Shown here: one piece after another, positions 1 to 8,111 of the stretch
Numbering within the stretch: the stretch's first letter is position 1
Layout: every line of letters begins with the position of its first letter
NCBI RefSeq assembly: GCF_037335815.1
Contig: NZ_CP147841.1
Span: 868,001 to 932,000, forward strand
From: Salinirubellus litoreus
GTDB lineage: Archaea > Halobacteriota > Halobacteria > Halobacteriales > Haloarculaceae
DNA: 64,000 bases
Direction of reading: 5' to 3'
Notes under the pieces: model-generated
The model's input: the letters and a program-made list of their open reading frames with translations, nothing else
Database searches by the model: none
Told to the model about the DNA's origin: nothing
Made by a program: the position numbers and the translations under genes

Positions 1-201
1 GAGCCACCCGTCCGGCCCGTGCGTGTACTGGACGGCGAGGACGTTCAGGCTCGCCGGATCGGCGGGGAGGAGGCTCCGGTAGTAAGATCCGCGCGCTTCG
101 GGGTCCATGCTATCGGAGAGAACGAGCACGTTCGAAGCTCCACCGAGCGGGCTCGCGGTCCGCTCTCTACTCCCCCCATCGAGCACGGCCCCCGACTGCA
201 T
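1..201 (-). CDS. DUF7504-like haloarchaeal protein, N-terminal part only
   Basis: The gene runs off the left edge, so only about 67 N-terminal residues are visible, starting at an ATG at 199-201. After a short variable leader the protein reads SNVLVLSDSMDPEARGSYY and then LNVLAVQYTHGPDGWL. This pattern, a hydrophobic strand plus Ser-Asp followed by a second strand with Y-T-H/R, matches my memory of the N-terminus of the haloarchaeal DUF7504 family, whose biochemical role is unknown. A decayed IS6 element lies directly upstream of the start, so the native promoter may have been displaced. The family call rests on a short stretch and is tentative. Confidence 0.6.
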   Translation of the reverse strand, partial: MQSGAVLDGGSRERTASPLGGASNVLVLSDSMDPEARGSYYRSLLPADPASLNVLAVQYTHGPDGWL

Positions 202-240
202 TGGTGACTGTTTCGACCTCACCCGTAATAAGCACCTGGG

Positions 241-954
241 CCGTGGCGGCGGTCGTATTTAGTTAGTGCATTGTGCCAGCGAGCAAAGACTTGGGGCCCC
301 GACTCGGAAGTGGCTGGTTCGACGTGACTGAAGCAGTTCGAAAACGACGACGTCCGGCGTTTTGGCTCTCGAAAAACCGTTCGGCAGCGTTCCGATTTCC
401 GTGGCGACACATCTGAAATCGGACCCTGCTCGTCGGAGTGCAGTTTGGCGATGTTGGGCTTCGTCGACGAGAAACACGGCGCTTTCGACATCGTGTTTTT
501 CGCGGAGTTCACGGAGGAACATCTCGATGAGCGCAGTCGTGGTGGTCGAAAAGAGCCGGACGTGAAGCAGATCGTTCGCCTTTGGGTCTCCAGCGGCGTA
601 CAGCCGGAATTGCTGGTCGTTGACCCGAACCACTGCTTCGTCGAGCGCGATCTGATTCGGGCTCTGGCCAGCCTCGGGCTGTAGATCGGCTTTCCGCACC
701 CAATCGTGGATCGCTTTTCGACTGCGTTGGACACCCAACGCGTCGAGGAGATCGACGGTATTCGACAGCGAGAGACCCGCAAGATACGATTGAATACCCA
801 ACGCCATCGCTGGCTGGGGTGTCCGTTCGCGCTCTACAACATCCAAATCTATCCAGTCTCTAACTCCGGTGAGGCGGGCGATCTCTGGCATAGACCACCA
901 AGAAATTCTCCCGCCTCGCTTTTCACGCTTGACTAAACACCACCGCTGTCACGG
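241..954. mobile_element. Decayed IS6-family insertion sequence
   Basis: A transposase remnant read on the minus strand is bounded by an imperfect inverted repeat: 241-263 and the reverse complement of 932-954 share 19 of 23 bases, with the core GCGGTsGTrTTTAGTyA in both. The span of about 714 bp fits haloarchaeal IS6-family elements. The 8-bp flanks (cacctggg and gacgatct) are not duplicates of each other, so either the target-site duplication has decayed or the exact ends differ slightly. With a frameshifted transposase the element cannot move on its own. Confidence 0.75.
262..891 (-). pseudogene. IS6-family (DDE) transposase, frameshifted
   Basis: The N-terminal two-thirds is intact: MPEIARLTGVRDWIDLDVVE, then the helix-turn-helix-like LGVQRSRKAIHDWV, then the first catalytic Asp in IALDEAVVRVN and the second in FLVDEAQ. 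After TALRRAG the expected continuation RFQMCRHGNRNAAERFF, with the catalytic Glu, lies in a second frame, and FREPKRRTSSFSNCFSHVEP in a third. At least two frameshifts therefore separate the parts. The normal C-terminal stop is also gone; the last frame reads through the terminal repeat. This is a dead copy of a roughly 210-aa IS6 transposase. Confidence 0.85.
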
Positions 955-1146
955 GACGATCTTCCGTTTCGTTCCGAATGGGTATCGGTATATCGACCGT
1001 TGCATCGCCAGACCTGTCCGACCTGCGTTCGACGACTCACGACCGATACGATACGGGGGACTTCTCAGTGGCTTCCGACTCGATTGTCCTCGCCGGGAAA
1101 CCAGGACATCGCGGTTCGGGCTGAACTGCGGCCAGTACCCGCGGGT

Positions 1147-1407
1147 TCACTCACCAGTGGCGCCGGAAGTCTGGAGGCACTCCTGTAAAGGCCCGTGTGC
1201 GATCATGGCTGCGCCGTCGAGGGAGCGTAGGGTCCCCCATTCGGGAACCGGTGTGTCACACCCCGGACAGAGTCGAACCGCACGATCGCTTTCCGCTTGG
1301 GCGACCCACTTCTCAACGTCGGCGTCGTTTCCCTCCCAACCGCAGTCACAGCGGAAGGTAAGGTACGGTTCTTCGTAACTTCTCTCGACCCAGGGTTCGT
1401 CTGGCAC
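1147..1407 (-). CDS. Small zinc-ribbon protein
   Basis: An 86-residue protein with two cysteine pairs, CDCGW near the N-terminus and CPGCD about 30 residues later, the pattern of a treble-clef or zinc-ribbon fold. No catalytic domain or membrane segment is visible. In-frame starts are TTG at 1411-1413 and GTG at 1405-1407. I chose the GTG because the TATATAA box at 1431-1437 predicts a transcript start at about 1407, giving a leaderless mRNA. The function is unknown; nucleic-acid or protein binding is an inference from the fold. It stands alone between the IS remnant and the sulfatase. Confidence 0.65.
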   Translation of the reverse strand: MPDEPWVERSYEEPYLTFRCDCGWEGNDADVEKWVAQAESDRAVRLCPGCDTPVPEWGTLRSLDGAAMIAHGPLQECLQTSGATGE

Positions 1408-1429
1408 GAACAAAACTTGAAGGATACTG

Positions 1430-1438
1430 ATATATAAC
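1430..1438 (-). promoter_or_regulatory. TATA box for the zinc-ribbon gene
   Basis: TATATAA on the plus strand (TTATATA on the coding strand), centred about 26 nt upstream of the GTG at 1407. This decides the start call. Confidence 0.6.
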
Positions 1439-1557
1439 TTCTGGTGAGTCGCTTCGGCAAGGGCCAGACAGGTAAAGACGGCGGCGTATCCGTTCCACGG
1501 TGAGGGACGGAACGAACGTGCGATCGCTTCGTCGTCAGGTCGTGTTGAACAGCGGCC

Positions 1558-3033
1558 TCAGCGACTATCGGCGGCCCATTCGCCACTCCGATGGCCGCTT
1601 TCGATGCGCCACCTGAGCAGCGCGTTCCTGAGCTCCTGTTTTTTCTCTTGGGCCGCCGGGTCGTTCCAGAGGTTCTCCTCCTCGTCGGGGTCTTCGGTCA
1701 GGTCAAACAGCATCCCCTCGTCGTAGTCCACGAAGTGGACCAGCTTCCAATCCTCGGATCGAACCATGGTCATGAACTCCGTCTCCTGGAGAATGCCGTC
1801 TCGGGCGTGTTCGGCGAACACGTACTCGCGCCCGTTCCACTCGCCGACTTCGGGCCCCTCTTCCAGAATCGGTCGGAGGGAGCGGGCTTCCATGGAGTTC
1901 GGAACCTCTACGTCAGCGTACTCGAGGACGGTCGGACCGAGATCGAACAGCTGGCAGAGTTCGGAGATCTGACGACCGCCGTCGAACCGGTCCGGCGACC
2001 AGACGATCGTCGGGACACGGGTCACGACATCGTACATGGTCCACTTCTGGCTGTGACCGTGGTCGCCCAGCGCCTCGCCGTGGTCCGAGGTGAAGATCAC
2101 GATGGTATCGTCGTAGCCATTTCGCTCCAGGGCGTCCATGATCTCACCGACCTTCTCGTCGATCATCGAGACGTTTGCGTAGTAATAGGCTCGCTGGCGG
2201 TGGCGCTGGTCGTCCGGCGCTTCGACCTGATGCACGACGGAATCGTGGTCGACCTGCTCGTTGTGTTCCCGGAGTCGCTTCATGGGTGTGGGCTGTCCCT
2301 CAAGGTCCTCCTCGGAGAGTATCGGGTCTGGCAAGTCTCGATCCAGATACTCCTCGGCCCACGTCTCGGTCGGGTCGAAGGGTGGATGCGGACCGGGGAA
2401 CCCGACTTCCATGAACAGCGGGTGTTCCAGTTTTGGCATCGCGTCGAGCCACCAGGTCGCCCGGTCGCCGACGAACACGTCGGGGTGGAGGTCGTCCGGT
2501 GCTTCCCACTCGAAGGCACCGAGACGCGCCTCGTAGTCATCGATCTGACGGTAGAACTCCCGCCCCGGCCTCACCACACCACGAGCGGCCATCGCTTTGT
2601 CCAGTTCGTCCCAGTAGAACTTCTCGCCGGGCAAGGGTGGCTCGTCCCCCGGTACCGGTGCGAGATAACGATCTTTGTTTTCGACGATATGTCGCTCGTC
2701 GAACCCCATCGGCGTGCCGTAAGGTGCCGTGTGCATCTTGCCCACGTTGAGACAGTAGTACCCACTGTCCGAGAGGTCCTCGATCCAGGAGTGGCGCCAC
2801 TCGTCGCCGTTCTTGTAGATGCCCGTCGTGTGCGGGTAGTACCCGGTAAAGAGGCTGGCTCGAGAGGGCGCACACGACGGTGCGGTAACGTGACAGTTCG
2901 TGAACGTCACGCCTTCCTCGACCAGGCGGTCGAGATGTGGCGTATCCATGTGAGTCGCACCGAGTGTGTTGATCGTATCGAATCGCTGCTGATCTGTATT
3001 GATAAGAACGATATTTGGACGATCGTCCGGCAT
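1558..3033 (-). CDS. Sulfatase family hydrolase
   Basis: A 491-aa type I sulfatase (alkaline-phosphatase superfamily). It opens with the metal-binding N-terminal strand PNIVLINTDQQRFD and carries the C-x-P-S-R signature (SCAPSRAS), where Cys54 would be converted to formylglycine. SDHGEALGDHG later in the chain supplies further metal ligands. No signal peptide is seen, so it is probably cytoplasmic. The likely reaction is hydrolysis of sulfate or phosphonate esters; the substrate cannot be inferred. An upstream GTG (3058-3060) would add nine residues, but the TATA box at 3063-3071 puts the transcript start near 3040, favouring the ATG at 3033. No maturase is visible nearby. Confidence 0.9.
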   Translation of the reverse strand: MPDDRPNIVLINTDQQRFDTINTLGATHMDTPHLDRLVEEGVTFTNCHVTAPSCAPSRASLFTGYYPHTTGIYKNGDEWRHSWIEDLSDSGYYCLNVGKMHTAPYGTPMGFDERHIVENKDRYLAPVPGDEPPLPGEKFYWDELDKAMAARGVVRPGREFYRQIDDYEARLGAFEWEAPDDLHPDVFVGDRATWWLDAMPKLEHPLFMEVGFPGPHPPFDPTETWAEEYLDRDLPDPILSEEDLEGQPTPMKRLREHNEQVDHDSVVHQVEAPDDQRHRQRAYYYANVSMIDEKVGEIMDALERNGYDDTIVIFTSDHGEALGDHGHSQKWTMYDVVTRVPTIVWSPDRFDGGRQISELCQLFDLGPTVLEYADVEVPNSMEARSLRPILEEGPEVGEWNGREYVFAEHARDGILQETEFMTMVRSEDWKLVHFVDYDEGMLFDLTEDPDEEENLWNDPAAQEKKQELRNALLRWRIESGHRSGEWAADSR

Positions 3034-3062
3034 TGGAATCCAGTAGGAACCCTGCTGCACAC

Positions 3063-3071
3063 TATTTAAAT
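3063..3071 (-). promoter_or_regulatory. TATA box of the sulfatase gene
   Basis: ATTTAAATA on the minus strand, about 34 nt before the ATG at 3033. Expected transcript start is about 3040, leaving a leader of under 10 nt. Confidence 0.65.
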
Positions 3072-3102
3072 CTCCTCACTACCGTGGCGGCCGGACCGTA
3101 AC

Positions 3103-3111
3103 CCTAATACG
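3103..3111 (+). promoter_or_regulatory. Likely promoter of tRNA-Arg(GCG)
   Basis: CCTAATACG lies 24-32 nt upstream of the tRNA 5' end at 3135, the normal distance for an archaeal TATA box. The region 3061-3134 is shared with the divergent sulfatase promoter. Confidence 0.5.
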
Positions 3112-3134
3112 CGGACCGGCGGTACTGTGGGTGA

Positions 3135-3207
3135 GTCCTGGTAGGGTAGTGGACTATCCTCCTGGCTTGCGGAGCCAGGGACCGGAGTTCAAATCTCCGT
3201 CAGGACG
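3135..3207 (+). tRNA. tRNA-Arg (anticodon GCG)
   Basis: The cloverleaf folds by eye. Acceptor stem GTCCTGG pairs with TCAGGAC (one G-T pair), with discriminator G at 3207. The D arm is GGGT/ATCC. The anticodon stem CTGGC/GCCAG encloses loop TTGCGGA with anticodon GCG (reads CGC, Arg). The T arm is CGGAG/CTCCG around loop TTCAAAT. No intron is seen and the CCA end is not encoded. A 14-bp piece of the 3' end recurs at 3358-3371. Confidence 0.93.
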
Positions 3208-3371
3208 CTCCCTTCGGTCGCGCCCTGACGTGCCCACGCTCGCTTCGCTCGCGTGGACTCCGTCCGGACGTCATTCTCACGGAGTCACCCACGAGCGCCC
3301 GCCGTGGCGCTCGCACGGTGCGGAGCGCCCTGACGTGCCTCGCGCTGACTCCGTTCCCGTCAGGACGCTCC
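3198..3371 (+). repeat. Direct repeat of the tRNA-Arg(GCG) 3' end
   Basis: CGTCAGGACGCTCC occurs at 3198-3211 (tRNA 3' end plus flank) and again at 3358-3371. Between them are GC-rich filler motifs of the GCTCGCTTCGCTCG type and two copies of CGCCCTGACGTGCC. No gene is apparent in 3208-3444. Such pairs can be attachment-site scars, but short intergenic repeats of this kind are common beside haloarchaeal tRNAs. Confidence 0.45.
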
Positions 3372-3444
3372 TATCGGCACGACGACGGGATCTCCGCGTG
3401 GCGTGTGCTCGCCCGACACCGAGCGGCGTCGTTCGAGGTCACTC

Positions 3445-3597
3445 TCACTCCGCCCCGTCGTCCGCCTCGTTTTCCTCGCTCTCCTCCTCGCCCATCGCCG
3501 TCGCCAGCGCCCACCCGAAGTCCCGTTCCCGCCACCTGGCGACCTCCTCCGGGCTCGCGTCCGGCGGCGGTCGCTCCGGCCGTTCCGAATCGGTCAT
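3445..3597 (-). CDS. Hypothetical 50-aa acidic protein
   Basis: A short frame with an ATG at 3595-3597 and TGA at 3445-3447. It encodes a Pro/Glu-rich start (MTDSERPERPPPDASPEEV), a central amphipathic segment ARWRERDFGWALATAMGEEE and a very acidic tail. The composition (Asp/Glu-rich, few Lys) is typical of a real haloarchaeal protein, whereas competing frames here are Arg-rich. No domain is recognised. It sits between the tRNA-Arg and the metallophosphoesterase on the opposite strand. Existence is likely but unproven; function unknown. Confidence 0.55.
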   Translation of the reverse strand: MTDSERPERPPPDASPEEVARWRERDFGWALATAMGEEESEENEADDGAE

Positions 3598-3747
3598 TCC
3601 CGTCTCGGACTGCTCGTCTCGCGCACTTAACGGCCCGCAGGGAATCGATCACCGATCCGAACGCGAGGCTCGATCGATCGGTCTCCCCGCTGGTGGGCCC
3701 ACCTGGATATATACTGGTGCGCTATCTCTACCGAATTCAGTATCTCG

Positions 3748-3755
3748 ATATATAC
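3748..3755 (+). promoter_or_regulatory. TATA box of the metallophosphoesterase gene
   Basis: ATATATAC about 48 nt upstream of the ATG at 3800, predicting transcription from about 3778. A second TATA-like stretch (GGATATATAC) lies at about 3706-3714. Confidence 0.5.
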
Positions 3756-3799
3756 AACATACGACCGCTTATGTGGCGGTCGGTCGCGCCCTCGCGTAC

Positions 3800-4831
3800 A
3801 TGGTGTCGAGACCGCTCCGAACCCGCGCGGGTCCGGTGCTCGCCTCCCTCCCTCGGCCCACCCTCCCGACGCCGACGACGCTGGCTGTCGTCTCGGACCC
3901 GCACCTCGCGCCCGACGCCCGCGGGTCCTGGAAGGTTCTCCACCGCAGTCCCGACCGGTTCCGTGCAGCGCTGGCCGACGCGGATCGGCGGGGGGTCGAC
4001 GCCGTGCTCTCGCCGGGCGACCTGACGAAGGACGGCGCGCCGGAGGAGTTCGTACTCGTCGACGAGGTGCTCGACGATCACGCGGCTCCCCTCGTGGCCG
4101 TCCCCGGGAACCACGACGTACCCAAGCCCCGCTGGGATCCCTACGAGACGCCCCCGGTCGAGCGGTTCGCCGAGCGGTACGGGACGGGGCGTCTCCCGTT
4201 CGTCGAGCGTGTCGGCGGGCTGGACGTCGTGGGATTGAACTCCGCGTCGACCCCCGACGGGTCGCTCTCGGACACCCACGAGGGAACCGTCGGCCCCGTC
4301 CAGCGGGAGTGGCTCGACCGCACGCTCCCGGCTCTCCGGACGCCTCTGGTCTGTCTCCACCACGGCGTCACTCACCCGGCTTCCCGGACCGACACCGAGG
4401 GGTTCGATCCGGGTGGACACTATCGGGTTCGGGACGGCGACGCGCTACGGGAGCTACTCGTCCGTCACGACGTCCCGCTCGTCGTCTCGGGCCACGTCCA
4501 CTGGCCGGGGGTCGCGCCGGTCGGTGACGGGTACGAGGTGGCCGCGCCCGCGACCTGCTCGCTCCCGCCGTCCTACCTCCTGCTCCACGTCGGCCCCCGG
4601 GGGACGGCGGTCGAACTGGTCGCCCTGACGGACCGCGCGGGGTTCGAGGAGGCGTACGCCTCCGCCCGCGAGGGGAACGACCACGGTCGAGCGGTCGCCG
4701 CAAGCGCCGTCTCGACGGGACTCGTCGACGACCTCCTGCTCGCGGCCGAGGCCGGGCCGCCGACCTCGGCGTACCGACTGAGCGCGACCGATACCCCGGC
4801 CCGCTCGGACGCCGACGGGGGGATGCCGTGA
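3800..4831 (+). CDS. Metallophosphoesterase
   Basis: A 343-aa calcineurin-like phosphoesterase. The metal-binding motifs appear in order: DPH in VVSDPHLAPD, GDLTKDG, GNHD, HHG and GHVHWPG. These predict a di-metal centre hydrolysing a phosphomono- or phosphodiester; the substrate is unknown. The open frame extends upstream through the tRNA to 3131 but that part is noncoding; I use the ATG at 3800, which follows a TATA box. No signal peptide is convincing. The stop overlaps the GTG of the next gene by 4 nt, so the two are translationally coupled. Confidence 0.88.
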   Translation: MVSRPLRTRAGPVLASLPRPTLPTPTTLAVVSDPHLAPDARGSWKVLHRSPDRFRAALADADRRGVDAVLSPGDLTKDGAPEEFVLVDEVLDDHAAPLVAVPGNHDVPKPRWDPYETPPVERFAERYGTGRLPFVERVGGLDVVGLNSASTPDGSLSDTHEGTVGPVQREWLDRTLPALRTPLVCLHHGVTHPASRTDTEGFDPGGHYRVRDGDALRELLVRHDVPLVVSGHVHWPGVAPVGDGYEVAAPATCSLPPSYLLLHVGPRGTAVELVALTDRAGFEEAYASAREGNDHGRAVAASAVSTGLVDDLLLAAEAGPPTSAYRLSATDTPARSDADGGMP

Positions 4832-5637
4832 CCGACCCCGACCCCGACCGTCTCGCGACCGCCGAGCGGATCCTCCGGCGCGAGCGCCGACGGACCGTCG
4901 ACGAGCGCGAGGCGTTCGACGCCCTCCGGGCCGCCGTCCGGGACACCCCGACCGAGCGCGCCCAGTCGGTTCCTCCCGAGTCCCCGGCACCGTCGGTACT
5001 GTCCGGGGCGACGAACACGGGTTCGAACGGTGCCACGGCCGTCCGCAGGGCGTACGAGCGGACCGTGATGGCGGTCCCGCACTACGAGGAGGAGTACGGC
5101 GACGCACTCCGGGAGAGCCTCGAAGCCGAGTTCGGAACGGAGGTCGTCGTCGGGCTCACTGATCTCGGCCGCCTCACGCCCGGCCTGAAGCGGGCCGTCC
5201 TCGACGCTGCCGGGACCGCTCGCGCCGAGCGCGACCGGTTCGTCGAGGCCCTCGACGCCGAGGCCGACTCGCTGCGCGGAAGCGAGACCCGGCTCGCCGT
5301 GATCCGCGACGAACTCGGGACGCTCGCCGACGAACCGACCCCGGACTTCGGTGCACGGGACGCCGTCCGGGCCCGGCTTGGCGTCCTCGCTGGCGACTGC
5401 GACGCCGTCGCCGACGACCGGCAGGCGACCCTCCGCGAGTGGGACGACCGCTTCGACCCCCCTGCGGGGGTGCCGGATCTTCCACGGTACCTCTACGCCG
5501 ACCTCGACGCGACGTACCCGGTCCTCGCGACGGTGGCCGAGGTGGGCGAGCGGGTGACGCGGCTCCGCCGGTGTGTCGAACGCGAGATGGCCGCCCCGCC
5601 GCGCGCCGACGACGCTCCGGGCACGTCGTCCGACTGA
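4828..5637 (+). CDS. DUF7260-like haloarchaeal coiled-coil protein
   Basis: A 269-aa protein starting at a GTG that overlaps the phosphoesterase stop (GTGA). It is mostly charged helix. The segment YERTVMAVPHYEEEYGD followed by LREWDDRFDPP resembles the haloarchaeal DUF7260 proteins, whose function is not known. There is no membrane segment or catalytic motif. Tight coupling suggests it works with the metallophosphoesterase or needs a matched amount. Family assignment is from memory of the pattern and moderately secure. Confidence 0.7.
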   Translation: MTDPDPDRLATAERILRRERRRTVDEREAFDALRAAVRDTPTERAQSVPPESPAPSVLSGATNTGSNGATAVRRAYERTVMAVPHYEEEYGDALRESLEAEFGTEVVVGLTDLGRLTPGLKRAVLDAAGTARAERDRFVEALDAEADSLRGSETRLAVIRDELGTLADEPTPDFGARDAVRARLGVLAGDCDAVADDRQATLREWDDRFDPPAGVPDLPRYLYADLDATYPVLATVAEVGERVTRLRRCVEREMAAPPRADDAPGTSSD

Positions 5638-5706
5638 CGTCCGTACCGACGCCGGACGGCAGTGACTCACCTCCCGATTTTTCCCTGCTCGACCCGAACC
5701 GGAGGT

Positions 5707-6363
5707 ATGGAGGACGCCTCCCCCGACCGCGCGGACGCCGACCTCGACGCGCGGCTCCGGGCCGGCGTCGCGCTCTACGCGGCCGGGCGGTACCGCGCCG
5801 CCCACGACCCGTGGGAGGCGGCCTGGCACGGCTCGACCGGCGACGACGACCCGTTCCTCCACGGGCTCGTGCAGTTCACCGCCGCCGTCCACCACGGGCT
5901 CGCGGGCAACCGCGAGGGAGCGACCGGGCTCGCCCGCTCGGCGGGGGAGTACCTCGCGGGGCTCCCGCCGCGGTACCGCGGGATCGACCTCGACCCGATC
6001 AGGGCGTTCCTCCCCGAACTGGAGCGCGATCCGGTGACGGCCGCCGAGGAGCCCCCGGAGCTCCGGTACGAGGGCCGGCAGCTGTCGCTCTCGGTCATCG
6101 AGTTCCCGGCCGCCCGGCACGCCGCCGCCGCCCTCGCCGAGGACCTCGACGGGTACGACGAGGCCGTCGTCGAGCGGGCGGGCGAGTACGCCCTCGCCGA
6201 CCTCGACGCCGGCCGGGCGACGACGCCGTTCGTCGCGCTCCTGCTCGACTTCGTCGACCCCGGCGAGGTGAGTCGTGCGCTCGTCTACGCACGACTGGAG
6301 AGCCACGTCGAGAAGCGCGACGCCGAGGCGTCCGACGTCGACGGGCTGTTCGACCTCGAGTGA
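5707..6363 (+). CDS. DUF309 domain protein
   Basis: A 218-aa protein. Residues about 15-75 contain the DUF309 pattern: ARLRAGVALYAAGRYRAAHD, WEAAWHG, then FLHGLVQFTAAVHHGLAGN, a helical His-rich fold. No reaction is established for the family. The ATG at 5707 follows GGAGGT; an upstream in-frame start at 5662 is rejected because the added residues are not conserved-looking. It is on the same strand as the two preceding genes, 69 bp downstream, and could share their transcript. Confidence 0.82.
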   Translation: MEDASPDRADADLDARLRAGVALYAAGRYRAAHDPWEAAWHGSTGDDDPFLHGLVQFTAAVHHGLAGNREGATGLARSAGEYLAGLPPRYRGIDLDPIRAFLPELERDPVTAAEEPPELRYEGRQLSLSVIEFPAARHAAAALAEDLDGYDEAVVERAGEYALADLDAGRATTPFVALLLDFVDPGEVSRALVYARLESHVEKRDAEASDVDGLFDLE

Positions 6364-6528
6364 GGTCGGACGCCCCGGATCGCCCAGAGAACCCCTGGTG
6401 TCCGGGCCGTCTCCCCCGTCGGCCCGGACGTGTGTCGATACCCGCGCCGATACGAAACGGTACGGACGATTCTCACGACTCTGTACTCTGGTAGGTGAGT
6501 GTGAGTCCGACCGACCCGCCCCGTCGGG

Positions 6529-7443
6529 TCACTCCTCCCGGACGCCGTTCGGATCCGGGTCGTAGTCCTCGCCGACCCGGAGGTCGAGCGTCCGCGGGAG
6601 GGCGTACAGCTCTATCTCCTCCCGCTCGAACAGCTCGCCGTCCCGGGAGAACCGGATCGGTCCGTCGCAGGCGACCTCGACCTCCGAGGCCGGGAAGTGC
6701 TGGACGTGCTCGGTCCCCTCGCCGAGGATGCGGTGGGTGATCGCCTCGGTGACGAGGTTGCCCGCCGGCATCCGCTCGACGACGGCCACGTCGAACAGGC
6801 CGTCCTCCATGTCGGCCTGTCCGCCCTCCTCGACGAACTTCCGGGCGTTACCGACGAGGACGGCGATGGCCTCGCCGGCCCAGGCCTCGGTTCCGCTCCC
6901 GTTTCTGGTCTCGATCTCGAGCGAGAGCGGCTCGAACGAGGCGGCCTCCTGGAGCGCCGTGACGAGGAACGCGAGCGTGCCGAACCGCTCCTTGAGGTCG
7001 CTCGTGGCCGCCGTGGAGGCCTCGGCCGGGAGGCCGGCGATACAGGAGACGATGAACGGCTCCCCCTCGGCCATCCCGACGTCGACCGACCGGACGGGCC
7101 CGGAGCCGGCGAGTTCGAGCCCGTGGGCGACGTCGTGCACGCCGATGTTCCCCGCCAGGAGGTTGGCCGTCCCCGCGGGGATCACCGAGAGGGTGACCTC
7201 CTCGAGGTAGTCGGCGTCCTCGAGCCCGCGGAGCGCCTCGTTTATCGTCCCGTCGCCGCCACAGACCGCCAGCTCCGAGACGCCCTCCTCCGCGGCCTCC
7301 CGCGCCAGTCGGACGGCGTCGTCCTCCCCTTCGGTCTCCCGGACGTCGAACCCCATCTCCCGGGCGCGGATCCGGACGTCCTCGGCGTGATCGCCCGAGC
7401 CGCTGATCGGGTTCATCACCAGCGTCCGCGAGCCGTCCTGCAT
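6529..7443 (-). CDS. Diacylglycerol/sphingosine-kinase-like lipid kinase
   Basis: A 304-aa protein of the DAGK catalytic-domain (NAD/lipid kinase) superfamily. It has the nucleotide-binding start LVMNPISGSGDHAED, the diagnostic GGDGT at about 62-66 (AVCGGDGTINEAL), and VIPAGTANLLAGNIG. The C-terminal part is the beta-rich lid domain. The likely role is phosphorylation of a lipid such as diacylglycerol or a prenyl lipid; substrate not determinable. ATG at 7443 chosen; the open frame upstream (to 7653) overlaps the divergent rhodanese gene. Confidence 0.85.
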   Translation of the reverse strand: MQDGSRTLVMNPISGSGDHAEDVRIRAREMGFDVRETEGEDDAVRLAREAAEEGVSELAVCGGDGTINEALRGLEDADYLEEVTLSVIPAGTANLLAGNIGVHDVAHGLELAGSGPVRSVDVGMAEGEPFIVSCIAGLPAEASTAATSDLKERFGTLAFLVTALQEAASFEPLSLEIETRNGSGTEAWAGEAIAVLVGNARKFVEEGGQADMEDGLFDVAVVERMPAGNLVTEAITHRILGEGTEHVQHFPASEVEVACDGPIRFSRDGELFEREEIELYALPRTLDLRVGEDYDPDPNGVREE

Positions 7444-7582
7444 GACCCCATCGATGGGATCGATGCACTTAGTGGAGTCGGCTCGGAGTCGATGCTCCAT
7501 GCCCCCGATCACCGTCGCCCCGTCGCTCGCACCGCCGCCGTCGATCCGACCGCTTATTCCGCTCGCTCCCCATCGCTCGCGC

Positions 7583-7969
7583 ATGGACGACGAGATATCG
7601 GCCGCCGAACTCCACGACCTGCTCGAGTCGGGTCCGGTCCGCGTGGTGGACATCCGGTCGCCCGCGGCGTTCGCCCGCGGTCACGTCCCCGGGAGCGAGA
7701 ACGTCCCGTTCGCCGAACTCACCTCACGGATCGAGGAGTTCGCCGGCGAGGATCGGGTCGTGACGGTCTGCCCCCACGGGAAGGCGAGCGTCCAGGCGGC
7801 CAAGCTCATCGGCTCCTACGAGGGGTTCGGGGGACGGGTCGTCTCGCTCGAACCCGGCATCGAGGGGTGGGCCCGGGAGTACGACCTGGAGACCGACGCG
7901 GAGGCGGGCGAGGGGGGCGGCGCGGAGGCCGAGACCGATGGCGGTGGCGCCCCCGACGCACCCTTCTGA
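7583..7969 (+). CDS. Rhodanese-like sulfurtransferase domain protein
   Basis: A 128-aa single-domain rhodanese. VVDIRSPAAFARGHVPGSEN is the classic N-terminal signature and the active-site loop VCPHGKAS carries Cys63, so a persulfide intermediate is possible. The C-terminal tail of about 25 residues is Glu/Gly-rich and probably disordered. Likely roles are sulfur transfer or thiosulfate metabolism. It is divergent from the lipid-kinase gene with about 140 bp between starts. Confidence 0.88.
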   Translation: MDDEISAAELHDLLESGPVRVVDIRSPAAFARGHVPGSENVPFAELTSRIEEFAGEDRVVTVCPHGKASVQAAKLIGSYEGFGGRVVSLEPGIEGWAREYDLETDAEAGEGGGAEAETDGGGAPDAPF

Positions 7970-8111
7970 GCGGTCCACGGCGGACACCGGTGCCGCGGCT
8001 ATCGGCGCTCGGTGATACCGGAGAGTCGGCGACAGTTCGGTCGTTCGATCGGGACACCGCCGAGCGGACGCTCGACGGCGGTGAGAAGGAGGCGGCTCGC
8101 TCGACGTGCGG

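Noticed and set aside
233..962. Target-site duplication of the IS6 remnant
   Set aside because: The 8-bp sequences flanking the inverted repeats do not match each other.
3131..3799. N-terminal extension of the metallophosphoesterase frame over the tRNA
   Set aside because: It translates the tRNA gene and repeats, lacks conservation-like composition, and the TATA box lies downstream of it.
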